From Blasia pusilla (lineage: Eukaryota; Marchantiophyta; Marchantiopsida; Blasiales): a stretch of 64,000 bases of DNA. The notes below the pieces were generated by a model. It had not been told where the DNA came from. It was given only the letters and a program-made list of their open reading frames with translations, and searched no databases. The stretch's first letter is position 1, and the number at the start of each line of letters is the position of its first letter. Position numbers and translations under genes: made by a program. Shown in pieces: positions 36,159 to 48,389 of the stretch. The DNA lies in NCBI GenBank assembly GCA_050084515.1, contig CM114271.1:53258001-53322000 (forward strand), read 5' to 3'.

Positions 36159-36502
36159 TCACTTTGGAGGTCTTTTGCTGATATGTTCCCGTCGGCATGC
36201 TTGTTTGAACCTCTGTCCTCTTCATGGCCAAAATCCTTTTTGTCAAAGCACTTTGTTGAATCCATACATCCATGGCTTCATGTGATGGGGAAGAGTCGAT
36301 GTCAAGTCGATAGGATTATTGAGGTCCATACTTCCTGCACACATTCATCATCTCTAGATTCTGATTAGTGAGAAGTACAGTAGAAAAATGGTGAAGAAAT
36401 TTTTGAGAAGTAAAACTCGAGTCCCTACAGGTAGACTTAAGAAACTGAAAGTGATACAATATAGTCGGAATGCCTTCTTCGAAGGACCATGCTATCATTA
36501 GG
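36159..36502. other. Upstream of the MULE/SWIM gene, nothing certain
   Basis: May hold the promoter or a further 5' exon of the transposase-like gene. No clear signal seen. Confidence 0.3.
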
Positions 36503-36664
36503 ACTCCTGTGAACTTTCACACAAAAGGAGTGTAAACGTTCTATCACCAACATAATGGCTATTTCCAATCTTATAAGAACATGATGGAAACTCCTGTGAA
36601 CTTTCACAAAAAAGGAGTGTAAACGTTCTATCACCAACATAATGGCTATTTCCAATCTTATAAG
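36503..36664. repeat. Two-copy tandem repeat, 75-bp units
   Basis: 36503-36577 and 36590-36664 are nearly identical (ACTCCTGTGAACTTTCAC, AAAGGAGTGTAAACGTTCTA, CAACATAATGGCTATTTCC), separated by 12 bp. The first difference is one CA versus AA in the A-rich run. Confidence 0.9.
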
Positions 36665-36667
36665 TTC

Positions 36668-37406
36668 TTTATCAGCAAGCCAGGTAGCACTCAACAAGAT
36701 CAACCATTAAATGAATCCAAAAAATTATTCGGCTCACAAAAGAAGTAGAGAAGAAAGCATGTCCAACAGGTTTTGGGGAAATAAAGAAATGTGAATCAAG
36801 ACACATCTCCCAATTCACCATGATACCATATATAACAAACCATACAACACAAAAGCACTCAAAAAATGGATGTGCCTGTAAAATAGGATACACAAAAATG
36901 CTTGTGAAGACAGTCCGCACACTCTCATAAACTAAAGTCACTCACAAACAAATATTTTCTTCACAGCCAAGGGGTCTGAAAGTCCTGTGTGAAAAAATCC
37001 GAGTGTTTCCAATCTCAGAACTTGTTCATCCTAAAAAGGACCATCTAGTCTAAAGCTTTAACTATGTATTCACCAAAACATGACAAGTACATCATCATGG
37101 TGAGTCAAATGCATCCACTTGTAAACTTGCCTTGGAGATCAATCAGCAAGCAAGCTAGACCACAACAAGATCAACCATTCAATGAATCTAAATAATTAAT
37201 TGTCTTACAAATGAAGAAGAGAAGAATGCATGTCCAAAAGGAGCAAGAGAAATAGAAAAAATCAAACCAAGACACCTTCCAATTCATCCTGTTTGATGAG
37301 TAACCAACCATACAACATGTAAACACGAAAAGATAGATGCACGCCCAATGAATGGGAATGGCAGAATGCCTTCTATAGACAATGCACGCGCTCTCATAAG
37401 TAATGC
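36668..37406. repeat. Diverged direct duplication of ~270 bp
   Basis: 36668-36940 and 37139-37406 share order and words: ATCAGCAAGC, ACAAGATCAACCATT, AATGAATC, GAAGAGAAGAA/GTAGAGAAGAA, GCATGTCCAA, CAAGACA, CCAATTCA, AACCATACAACA, CTCTCATAA. Non-coding. Confidence 0.7.
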
Positions 37407-38017
37407 TTCTAATAATCAACAGGATTCCAATCTCAGATTTTTTTCATCTAGAAAAAAAAACCATATTTGTAACAAGTAAGGAGGTAAATGACCATCATTC
37501 TTGATACTATGATGTTCATAAGGTAACACTCTTGTTTACTCTCCTACTGTCACAAAGAAAGGGTGAAAATACAAAAGGTAAAGAAACACAGTACAAAAAT
37601 CTGCAGTAGTAGACAAATACAATGCCACCTATCCTCCCAAGAACGCGTTGGAGATATCGGCTATAGTTCCATTCCTTTCCTATCCCAAACTTCCTACAAT
37701 CCGAATCAAAGAATGTGGCATTTGTCCTTCAAAAATGACATTTACTAAAATAAGGTTGTAATGAGAAAGAGAATTAAACACTCTTTTCCTCTATCTATTA
37801 CTTCAAACATATGCCACAAATACACTATAAAGTTTGTAGCCATGGAAAAAGCCAAGAATTATGCCATTTGAATCCAGAATCAACTCGCACCTGAAATGAA
37901 CAAATGACCAAACCACATCATGAGCACTTATCCTTTGTGGACGTGATCTTCCCTACATGCCATAAGAGAACAACTACAAAAAACCAATCCTCTCAATACT
38001 AAAATTTGAAAGGTTAC
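37407..38017. other. Intergenic, nothing recognised
   Basis: AT-rich sequence between the duplication and the zinc-finger gene. No supported feature. Confidence 0.4.
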
Positions 38018-40406
38018 CTATTTCAAAGGCCGCTTCCGCCCAAGTTTTGATTTGCCATACATATTCTTCTTTTTTTCCTGTCGAGTTGGTGGTGTAATCA
38101 ACATATCTTGAATAATCTCACCCTTGGACTTCCCTAGTTCTCTACACTCCTCCACTGTGGGGGATAATCCCGTATGGCGTAGAACTCTCTTGGGCCTCAA
38201 GTGGCTACCATCTACAAGAAGATCTGTGTCTGTTTCTGCCATGATCTGAGTAACATTAAGTTGGGAGGCATTTGGCAAATCTGTTTGTACCTCCCCACAA
38301 TCAGCAACATCAGCAATTTGGCTCTCTGAAATCTGATCCATATCTTCATTTGAATGAAACCCCCCCCCAATGTTCATGTGACTCATCTTCAATCTGCACT
38401 ACCACACTCTTCTTTCCCTTCCTCTTTTTGGGTACATATGAAGATGAAACCTTCAACAAATTCTTCCTTACAGCACAAAGATCATGGGAAGAAGGTCCCA
38501 CAAGAGGTGAACATTCAGCAGGAGAAGCACCATCATCATGAGTGTGACCCTCTTTGGATGTCTTATGACCATCCAAAGCACCACCAACCGGGGTAACAAA
38601 TGTATCTTCTGCAGGACTATGCATTATACTATGGTTTATGCTATCCACACAGCTCAGCAATGTCTCCACAATATCCACAGGGTCAACTACACTATCTCCA
38701 AACTCATCAACAATCTCTGCATGCTCATCCTCCCCATGAAGGCTTGACCCCGGTTCCAATAGCCTCTCGGAGGTGAAATCACATGGAAGACTCTCACTCC
38801 GTGATGACCCGATCAGATCACCACCAACCACCATCGCAGGATTACCTTCCTCTGTTCCTGCAACACATGAAGCTACTCCAAAACCAGCCTCATCCACTCC
38901 CGCCGAAACCAACTTCTCTCTTGACGATGCAAGAGACCCACCAACATCTTGGTCACCCACAAGAGAGCTACATTGAAAGGTTTTCCCACATGGAATAGTC
39001 TCAACAGATTGAGAGCCAATGCCAAGTTCATGACTCTGGTTTGCAAGAATGCCTTCCTCTGTTCCTGCAACACATGAAGCTACTCCAAAACCACCCTCAT
39101 CCGCTCCAACTGAAACCAAGCTTTCTCTGGGCGAGGTAAGAGACTCACCAACATCTTGGTGAACAACATGTGGAAGTGCTTCCTTGGAAGAAGAGGCACC
39201 TCCATGGATCGAAAGTCATGCCTTTCTTCCTAGGCTCTTGCCTGGATCTTTGAGCGACATTCTCATCCCCACTCTTTGTTGTAGTCTGCTCGGCAGCAGA
39301 CCTAGAAGCCATCTTCGATCTTTTCCTTGGGCGCAAAACTTGAAAAGCACTAATATCATCATTTTCATCTCCTTGTAAAGTGGGAGATGACTTCCTAGAG
39401 CTACCCCCCACTGCAGATTCTTGAATAGTCTTCCTTGACCATTCCCACTCTACACCCCTCTTCTCCCTTGGGACATATCAGAAGCTCGTTTTTCACAAAC
39501 TTTTTTCATCTTCTCCAACCATTCATTGAACTGCTGCCTAGCCATGAAATCTGCATACTTGGCTTGATTCCTCTCAAGCCAACCCATCAATTTTTGTTTT
39601 TTCCGAGCAATCCAAGCAAGTGTTTCCTTCACTTGCTTTGATCTCTCTTCATTGAAATCAGGTGGAAGCAAACCCAATGATACTCCCTCTTTCTGCTCTA
39701 TTACTCCCCAAAGTTTCTTCACCAAATTCGAATGTATGAAGTAAGTTTTTCCCCTTCCAATGAGGTCAGTAGAATCAGGCTCACTATCTCTCTGAATGGC
39801 ACCCAAGCATCCCAACACCATGACATCCATCATGACATTGCTCTCCCCACACTCTCGAACTTTCACAATACATAACGCATATTTATCTCTATCAAATATT
39901 TCATCCCAATCTTGGATACAAAGACACTTTGGGAGATCACACTCCATTAGAGCCAACAAGGCTGGCTTCTTGAACAAGTGTGGGATGATAGGATCCCGTT
40001 CCATGGTCAACCATGTCTCAGACCAATGCTGTCTAAATCTGTATAAATTTTCCCTCCTCATTTTCTCTAAACGCTCACTAGCATCCCCTGATTTCTTCAT
40101 CAATTCTTTTTCTCTCTGTGAGTCACTAATGCTCCTTTTACGGCCCATGACAGGGTCTTCTGGACGCGGGCCTGCATTCTCTAAAGGTACTAAGTAGCAT
40201 GGGTCCAAGTTTGGGTGCTTCTTAGTCAAGTGTTGATTGCACTTGGTTTTGTTCTTTGCTGAGTAAATACGACTACAAACCAAGCACATCCACTTAGTTC
40301 CATCATGCAAATATCTCCGATGGGTATTTTCCCCAATGCAACACCACAAGATGCCGGATAGAATCGATATGGAAGTAGCCATGGGAAAGAAAAACCTGAA
40401 ACACAT
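38018..40406 (-). pseudogene. BED/C2H2-like zinc-finger protein with internal repeats, frame-broken
   Basis: Starts at ATG 40406, or ATG 40382. Early in the protein is a zinc finger of C-x2-C-x14-H-x4-H form (WMCLVCSRIYSA, then QHLTKKHPN), typical of BED fingers in transposase-related plant proteins. A long charged region follows (MGRKRSISDSQREKELMKK, WIARKKQKLMGWLERNQAKY), then an acidic Ser/Gly-rich region with two copies of FGVASCVAGTEEG (about 39.05 and 38.86 kb), and a basic end (GKSKLGRKRPLK). The reading frame must shift near 39450, near 39170 and at a nine-base G run on the minus strand near 38365. These are either mutations, assembly indels or unrecognised small introns. Together with the MULE gene it may be part of a larger element. 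No function can be assigned. Confidence 0.55.
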
Positions 40407-40900
40407 TCAATGAGGAATCACAAATCATCACCTCACAATGACCCAAGGGGATTACACCATATTTAACCCATTGCTTGTGAGCAAGGAACATGCTCATTCA
40501 GTATAGGATACAATACAAGCTCCTAAACATTACTAAAGGGAGAATTGTCTTCTGTAGAATGCCTTCCATATTTTACAGAATGCCTTCTTTTTCCACAGCT
40601 TTATACTCATATTGACTACTAACAATCCCATGTTAGAGGAAACAAGAGACAAATATTGATGTCTCTTTACTCTCTCATGCAATGAGAACCGCATCCACGA
40701 AAAAAAATTCCAAGACACCCGTATGTTCATGGCATCAAGAGATGCAATGGCGGGCTAAAATTCTAGACACTTCTTATTGTATTTGAAGAACCACTCAAGG
40801 AGTATAGGCACAAACACAAGAATTACAAGGATTATATTTTCTTGACCTTCTGTTTGACAGTAGTAGGATCTAGAGACAGATCTGATCCAAACTTTTAAAA
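40407..40900. other. Intergenic, nothing recognised
   Basis: Contains two copies of the GAATGCCTTC word (40556, 40577). No coding evidence. Confidence 0.4.
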
Positions 40901-41152
40901 CATGGAATTCCAAAATGTGATTTTCCTGGAGCAATTGTGGTGGTAGCATACGCCGTGGACCCACAGTGCAAGGATATCATAGATCCTGCCAGCAGTGTAC
41001 ATAAAATCATTGATTGGGGACAGTTGCCTCTGGGAGCAAGCATCATGATTGTATCCCTTTCTGGTATGTTGCATGTGTCAGCCAGAAAAAATCTCGTTGC
41101 GATTTTGTTGGAAGGTTTTTCATCAGAAAAAATCATCTGTGTTAGTTGCTAA
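40901..41152 (+). other. Protein-like open stretch, unrecognised
   Basis: An open frame reads GAIVVVAYAVDPQC, KIIDWGQLPLGASIMIVSLS, LVAILLEGFSSEKI. The composition looks like folded protein rather than chance. Further open pieces downstream (RPWVDFLTYILERPS near 41.57 kb, GLDTGHGDLVTRTIVLGAGY near 42.6 kb) could be other exons of the same gene. I recognise no family and cannot prove splicing. Confidence 0.3.
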
Positions 41153-42696
41153 CAATCATATCCATCCAAAGTGAACCCTCGCATTTTAGGAAACCCTTGC
41201 ATGAGGGCACCCATAAAGAAGATACATCATCCGCAAAAGGAGGTTGAGTTTTGTGGGGGTACACAGGACATGCAGGTGTGCCTTCTCTGCGCAGAAGCAT
41301 GAAGAATCCGCATCCCTTCAACCGCTGCATAAATCTATCCTTTTTGGGGATTTTTCTCATGTAAGTAATGGAAGCACTCTTTTCCTTCCTGAATCGGCTA
41401 AGAGTGAAAATAAGTTTGGGGCGTGCTTGTAGATATCATAGAAATTTAGCTCTATTTAGGGATATTTCTCAAGCAAGAAGTCAAAACAGTTCAGGGCGAG
41501 TGTTTCTCGAAAGAAAAGACATCCTCTCTGATTCTCATCTTGAACTGGATGCAGATATGCGACCATGGGTGGATTTTCTTACTTATATTTTGGAGAGGCC
41601 ATCCATGTGCTTATCACAGGCAACCTGAATGAGTCGTCGAGTGTAACAAGATTTATACTGTTCAAAATTGGGAGGTTCTCCCTTTCAATCAACCAAGCCG
41701 TGATAGTGCTTGTGGCTATGAGCGCCTTTACGACCTCTCCAGTATGTATCTAACCTCATCCTATGGCGTGTACATTTTGTGCAACATGTGATTAGTTGAG
41801 TAGTTGGGCAGCAAGTTGAGGGTGCGAACTGGAGATGCCCTTGGTTGGTAGTTGTGTGGTATCCGTGAGGAGATGGATATTGATAAACACTCAGACAGCA
41901 AGTGGATGATGTAGCTCATTTCGGCACTGAATAGAAATACAAGTTTGAAGATTGGAATCAGGTGATGAGGGCACCTGTCAAGTTGAGTCCATTGTACTCA
42001 AATCTGACGTGCTTGCAACATCTCTCGTGTTCATGATATCATAAAGAAATAATTCAATTTACTTAGATAAATTGCAAATAAGTATACTCCTTGTGAGAAA
42101 CACTACAGGTAAAAGGTGAAGCGAGAAATTCTGATGATAGAATGGAGATATGGGATGCACTGCTTCCGATCTAGTATGGAAGAGACTGGTAATTCACCTG
42201 ACTACACATACCTTGGAAAAGGCGAGAGCCGTTACATCTTTTTAGGAGATGGATGGCAGCAGATGTATCTTTAGAGTTAGTTTGTTCGTTGACCTACATG
42301 CTTAGTTTTTGTGGATGCCTGGATGTTCAGAGATGATAGATGATGTTCAGAATTGATTGGAATTTCATCCAGAACTAATGAGAAAAGGCGGCCAGACTTT
42401 GGTGTACGTTATTTGAGAACTGCTGGGGGACTTGATCCGAGGAGACTCCTCGACACATATTCCAGGTATTTCTATTCCCCCCATCGCTCGAAGGTGGGGA
42501 AGACTAGAGCCATATGGAAATAAGATTGCTTTACATGACTCAGAACATTTGCTTCCATTACAGCTCTGTCCAAGTCTGCGGTGTTGTACTTACCGCCAGT
42601 ATCACATTGGATTGGACACAGGACATGGAGATCTTGTCACTCGGACAATTGTGTTGGGTGCTGGTTATATTGTGGCTATTACAGCGTAAGTGCCAC

Positions 42697-42805
<109 letters not shown>

Positions 42806-43220
42806 TTGCAGTGACACATCCTACACAAGAGCCCAAGTGGTGGCACAAGCTAGGAAGATTGCTACATAGAGCAACGTTGGCAATGGCGATGGAGAAGACC
42901 CATCTCTATAGTTGACTTCATGATGAACATTGATTTGTCCCCCTAGCCATAGAGGTGTATTGGGCTATGGGGAAAATATTTGACTTGTTCTTTACGGATT
43001 GCGCTCATCATCTCCAATGGAGAAATGGGTTGTCCTTAACTACTGCGATTCTTTATTGTAGGCAACGGGTCTCCATAACTTTGCAGTATGCCCAAGCTAA
43101 TGGGCTTTTGCGGCGGGCTCAGGCTATAGGATACACCGACGCTAGAGGCCCACTTAATGATAGTGTCTCTCTAGGTCTTGATGATATTTTCTTTGGTGTT
43201 GGTATGTTTAGCCGGTAGGG

Positions 43221-45454
43221 GGGAAGCGCCCTTTTCTTTTTCCGGGCTGGTTGTGGCCTTCACCTACTTCACTTTTGCACTCTCCCTCTTTTGTACTTCC
43301 AATAGATTTTCCATCACCCGCTTTTCATTGAGGCTTTCCATTTCTTCCCCGATGCCTTCACTCTACGTGCCAACCTCTTCCTAATAGTAGTTCCGCCACA
43401 CATATCATCCTTTCTCAAGACTCTAGCTACGTGCCCGTACGTCCATCTTATAGCAATACTCTAAATGTGGCTCCTCTAACCTAAGGCCTAGGTTCAAATT
43501 AAAACAGATATATAGATGGTAAAAATTGTGAAATATTAGTAGTGTAACGCATACTATGTGCATGGTATAAGCGCCCAAACAAGTGTTGAATGGTCTTTTA
43601 GAAGGATGTTCCTTTCAAAGTGGACTTCACTTTTTAAAGATAAGAACTACTAAAAAGAATAATCGGCTACTTTGAAAAATAATCAAATTGTGGAGACGAA
43701 ACAGCTCTCTTTCTTAAATTCTTACTTTTGGCGTGCTTATGGTTCCACGAGGTGTTGACCCTAAATCTGACACAATCCTCGCCGTGTGACAGAGTGAAGA
43801 TCTTCCTATCGTAAGGTTTCGCACGATAGGAAGTCGTCGCTGATGTCAACTGACCACGAAATGAAACGAAACGAGTCAAACGAACAATGAATATAAACTT
43901 TAATAGAAACGAGTCAAACGACCAAGCCTCTATGGACCCCTATGGCCCACGGGGAGGCCTACAGGAGTCGCAGGACTACCGATAAAACAATCGCTATCTC
44001 ATGTGAGTTTCAATCGTAATAACTACATCTGACAGCATCGTAAACTCTAAAACGACGTAAAGTGAAAATTTGGCAAGTATCAGGATTTCAGCGGCAGAAA
44101 AGGTGATAATACTATGTGTCTCCTCTTTTCTCGTATGCATTTATTTCTTTGAGAAACGCGGTCCACCATACCATGACAAGTGGCATGATTCGTTTCGCTA
44201 AAACAGAAATTTAGATCGTGCATAATTTTCGCGATGTTGGCGCCGAAAGTCGAAGCTAACAAAGCGAATCTTTTGTTAGAGTGTCAATCAGCTTAGCCTT
44301 GTTGCGAGCCTCTCTAACATGCAAATAATTTTCAAAAAATATTATAATTTTTTTAGTTAGAAAATCGAAAATTATCTTGAGATTACAAAGAGTGCGCTGA
44401 AAAAAGTGTAGTCTAACGATAGGGTAATGGACTCTGACCTGAAAGAGATTTGGAAGGTCGGTAACGGGATTCCATAACCCTCTATAAGCATATTCCACAG
44501 AATCGCTTACCGGCGGTGTGGAGTCAACGTAGTTCGTAAACTGGGGACAGCCGTCACAGCTTCTACGGATCTACCTGGGAAATACGGCATCGTCAAGACT
44601 TAAGACTCCAGTTTGTCGCAACCTTACGGTCCTTGCGTGTCTGGGCACGGTCAGCGAACCGTGTCCAGTAGCACGCGGCACGATTTCCCGCCCACCTAGT
44701 CGCGCACGTACGATATTCAGGACGCGTGAGGCGCACCGTCACATGAGTGGAGCGAAGCTCAGCGAACGAGCGAGCATTACTTTTAGTGCTCAGATATCGC
44801 GATCGCGAGGATAAGGGACATTTCGGTTTCGGAGAGAAAAATTGAGGAATTGTACAATCGTCATCATCAATATTAATGTTGGAGAATGATTTTTCATACT
44901 TTCTCAATCCATACAATTGTTAATTGTATAATTCAATCTATGTTATTAAAAGAGTATGTGTTTTAGGCATGGGTTTCCCCGAATGATACGTATGCATTTT
45001 AGGTCCTTCTCGTGTTGACATGTGGTGGTTTTAACATGAGCTAATAGTTAAGTTAAAGGGACGGGGTCGATTTTACCCGTGTATCGCACGGGAACCGGCT
45101 TGTTTTCATTGTTTCAATTCAATCGTTCATTTATGATAAGTTATTCAAAATTATACATGTGTGCATCGCACGGGCACAACTAATTTTTAGTAATCGAATA
45201 ATATGAGGGTAAGGACATTTTAGTTTCGGGAAGAAAAATTTAGCTTCATTTTTTAAGTGAAACGAGGCGACCATGAAAAAATTGCGGGCCCTTCTAATGT
45301 CCTACCCTCTCTCCTACCCTATTGTTTATGGTAACACACCACATAACTTCTACCTAGCCTTAATTGCACGTAATCAAATTTACGAGAAATCTATATAATG
45401 GGAGGTTTGATATGAGAGAGAGTGCACACCATGGAGAGTTTGGTGTGAGATGTT
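43221..45454. other. Intergenic; hairpin, repeated words and Helitron-like motifs
   Basis: No gene seen. A perfect 11-bp hairpin lies at 43802-43812 / 43823-43833 (CTTCCTATCGT). AAACGAGTCAAACGA occurs twice near 43870 and 43908. CCCGTGTATCGCACGGG at about 45077 and GTGTGCATCGCACGGGCACA followed by ACTAAT near 45170 resemble Helitron 3' hairpins. A block around GGACATTTCGGTTTCGG (44.81 kb) recurs in diverged form at 45.21 kb. Confidence 0.4.
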
Positions 45455-45605
45455 GATGTGAGATTTCATCGATTTATCGGAGATATTTTGGTACTTCTCG
45501 TCTCATTGTGTGTATTCCATGAGTTAGCATGGGATCGCGTATGTTTGTGTGTACGTTCGGTGACAACGATGTATGTTATGTAGCGATGTGTATGCGTACG
45601 ACAAC
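45455..45605 (+). repeat. LTR-tail fragment of the gypsy element 2 LTR family
   Basis: GAGATATTTTGGTACTTCTC, GAGTTAGCATGGGATCG, TTCGGTGACAACGATGTATG and TAGCGATGTGTATGCG match the minus strand of 17518-17647 and 18147-18290. No coding part of a gypsy element adjoins it. Confidence 0.65.
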
Positions 45606-45805
45606 CTCTTCAAGAAGATCCTACGAATACTCATTGAGCTAGTACAAAAGATGTAACATGTGGCACAACATCATAGATACTTATCATTTTGTAGTAATTA
45701 TGTCAAGACGATGGGTCTAGCATAACATGTCATATATATTGTATTTTAGAATAACCCTTATAAACCAACATGGTGGTTGCACCCCTCATAGGTCCCAAAA
45801 ACATC

Positions 45806-46382
45806 AAGGTTGCACAAAAACAGACATGTCCACAAACATGCTCGACAAGTCCTCTACGGACTTGCCCGCACCCGAGTTCGCCAAGCTTGTAATATCCTAA
45901 GCATGCCAATATTGTAAGGTAGAGTTGGGCAGGCTAAGTCCACACCCATTTTCAAGCCCGTGCGCGGCCTGCCGGATAGGCTGGGCCCCCATTGGGCGGG
46001 CTCGGGCCTGCAATTAAGCCCACACATGGTCCGTATGGTGGGCTCAAGCTTGTGGAGGATGACCCTTAGACCCGCATAGGGCGGGCTCTATGTGGGCTCA
46101 GCCGTAGGCCCTTCGCACGCCTCAGACTTCCCTATGTGCTTTAGGTGGACTAGAAAATGGATGCGGGCTTAGTAAGCTCATGTCTATATTACAAGCTCAG
46201 GTGCAAGGTTGGATGGAACAAAAAGTCTGTCTATGGGAGAAACATTCCACTTAGGTATCTGCAGCGTGTATTCAAGCCCGCCCCTAAGCCTGTCAGGAAG
46301 ACGCGGGTGGGTCAAGCCTACACCCACACCCGTTTCGTGGCAACACGGACTGAGTTGCATAGGTTTAGTTCGTATGCAACTT
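45806..46382. repeat. GC-richer TIR-like repeat, copy F
   Basis: Left end AAGGTTGCACAAAAACAGAC and right end (complement) AAGTTGCATACGAACTAAAC are like copies A-E. The GC-rich inside has GGGCGGGCTCGGGCC-type words. About 577 bp, lying 170 bp before the copia LTR. Confidence 0.55.
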
Positions 46383-46553
46383 TTCTCGAGTTTGGACCAC
46401 AGGTATAAGATCCAACATGTGTATGCATCATCAAACTATTTGTCATATATTTTGGTTGGACCAAATCATACACTATATCAATGATCCCAATGGATGTTTG
46501 TATTTGAAAGGAACTTGGCTCCATGTTTTCTTTTCCTAACCCCAACTCCATAG

Positions 46554-46866
46554 TATTGAAGACTGAGCTACAGTCAAGCTCATCACACATCTGCACTGTT
46601 ACACTTGGTACTCACACGAAGTAGGGAAGCTTAATCTTGGTTCGTCAGTTAAGCGTGATTATCTGAACTAAGATTAGTTAATCACTAGTAAGTCTAACTC
46701 AAGACTATGATTAAGATTAGGGTTAGGATTGCTTATACATATCCTATATAATTGAGAAGAGGAACAACCTCCACTCATTCTCTCATTGCAAATTTTTTTT
46801 CTTCATGGTAGTGTGTGAGTGTGAGAGTTGTTTTCCACAAGTAATGTTTCTTTAGTAGTTTTCTAT
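46554..46866 (+). repeat. 5' LTR of the copia element
   Basis: About 313 bp from TATTGAAGACTGAGC to TTTTCTATA. TATCCTATATAATTGAGAAG near 46738 is the likely TATA region. Confidence 0.88.
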
Positions 46867-46867
46867 A

Positions 46868-46881
46868 TGGTATCAGAGCCA
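46868..46881 (+). promoter_or_regulatory. Primer binding site (initiator Met tRNA)
   Basis: TGGTATCAGAGCCA directly after the LTR is the standard plant copia priming site, complementary to the 3' end of initiator methionine tRNA. Confidence 0.9.
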
Positions 46882-47459
46882 TAGGAGAATATCAATTGAA
46901 TTTCTTGGTGTTTGAGGAGAGAAGAGAGGCAAGAGAAGAAAACATTTAGTTGGAAAGAAAGAATTTTTGTTCAGAGCTCAGTGGGTGCATTTTTCAGATG
47001 GAGTTGTGACGGTGACAAAACTTTAGAGGCATTTTTTAGGGCTTTCCCGATAGATTTAGCCATATGGATCCGCATTAGTCAGAATAAATTCCAAAGGTTG
47101 GTTGCAATTTACTTGAAGAGCTAATCGATAGTTTTCCAACGCATCCAAAATCGCTTGATTTTGACATTCAAAGCTCCTCTAGTAGCAATTTTAGTGTAGA
47201 AAAGTACAATTAGTGAAGTAAAGTTGTGCAATTTGCTCTCTATAAACCTATTTTGACTAGTTCTTTCATACAATTGATCAATTTTGGAAAATTTTAGTTC
47301 GATTTCTGATTTAGGAGTGGTCTACGCTTCAATTGGAGCAGTAGAGAGCCTGAAATTACATTTTTTTGAATAAAATCGTTCGTCATAGAATATTCCTCAA
47401 AAACAATCACAAGCGAGAAGCTAGACAAGTAGAATTACAATGTTTAATAGTTTCGCATG

Positions 47460-48340
47460 AAACAATTTCTCATGGGTCAAGAACTATAGGAGCTTGTTAC
47501 AGGTGATGAGGCCAAGCCAGAAGAGGACTCAACAGACTTGAATGTTCACGCTTGGAACAAACGCACAAGACAAGTAATCCACTAGATTTTAATAACGATC
47601 AGTTCGCCAATGATAGGTCATATTCAAGATGGTGATACTGCAAAGGAGACTTGGGATGCATTGGAAAAGCTATTCCAGACATCTACAAAGGCGAGAAAGC
47701 TTTAATTGAAACAAAAATTAAACGAAGTGCGGACAGAATCATAGAGCATCAATGACTATGTTTTAAGTATCACACATATTGTTCATCAGTTGAATAGCAT
47801 TGGGGTGACAATAGAAGATGAAGATCTGAGTTTGTTCACTCTTCAAGGCCTTCCAAAAGATTACAAGCCCTTTGAGACCTCTGTCTCGGTGAGAGAGAAG
47901 TATCCAACCTTTCAAGAGTTAGCCCCACTATTAATCAGTAAAGAGATGCGTCTAGTAGGCAACAATAGCTTGTCTAGTCTGCAAGAGAGTGTGCTATTTC
48001 TAGGTAATGGATGAAATAGAGGCAGGGGTCGTGGTAGAAGCTTTCGTGGTCGTGGTGGATATCAAACATATGGAGGAAGAGGCGCTCAACATAACTTCAC
48101 TCAATCAACTATGAATTAGTACCAGACACAATCACAAGATGGTGATGGTGGAAGCGTTGGGATTGAGGTCAGCAACAGAGGGTTCTCGGATCTTGCAATT
48201 ACTGTGGGATAAATGGTCACTATGCAAAGTTTTTCTTCAACAAGAAGGCAGATATGAAAACAGGTGCCTTGCAACAAGAAAACTATATGGAGCAACAACA
48301 CCAACTTGAAGGGCAATATCAAGAAAAACGACATTTATAA
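47460..48340 (+). pseudogene. copia gag (broken)
   Basis: HIQDGDTAKETWDALEKLFQ, then DYVLSITHIVHQLNSIG and LFTLQGLPKDYKPFETSVS are typical of plant copia gag (UBN2-type). A zinc knuckle follows at about 48.2 kb, CNYCGINGHYAKFF, where the last Cys has become Phe. Several stops. Confidence 0.85.
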
Positions 48341-48389
48341 ATTGAGCAGCTCTTGGTCATGACTCATCATATGAGAGTAATGATCAAGA

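Noticed and set aside
36503-36664. CRISPR-like repeat-spacer look
   Set aside because: Only two long units in a eukaryotic context; a simple tandem duplication.
42955-43384. Overlapping plus-strand open frames of 68-87 codons
   Set aside because: No recognisable domain, and they overlap in different frames; insufficient support.
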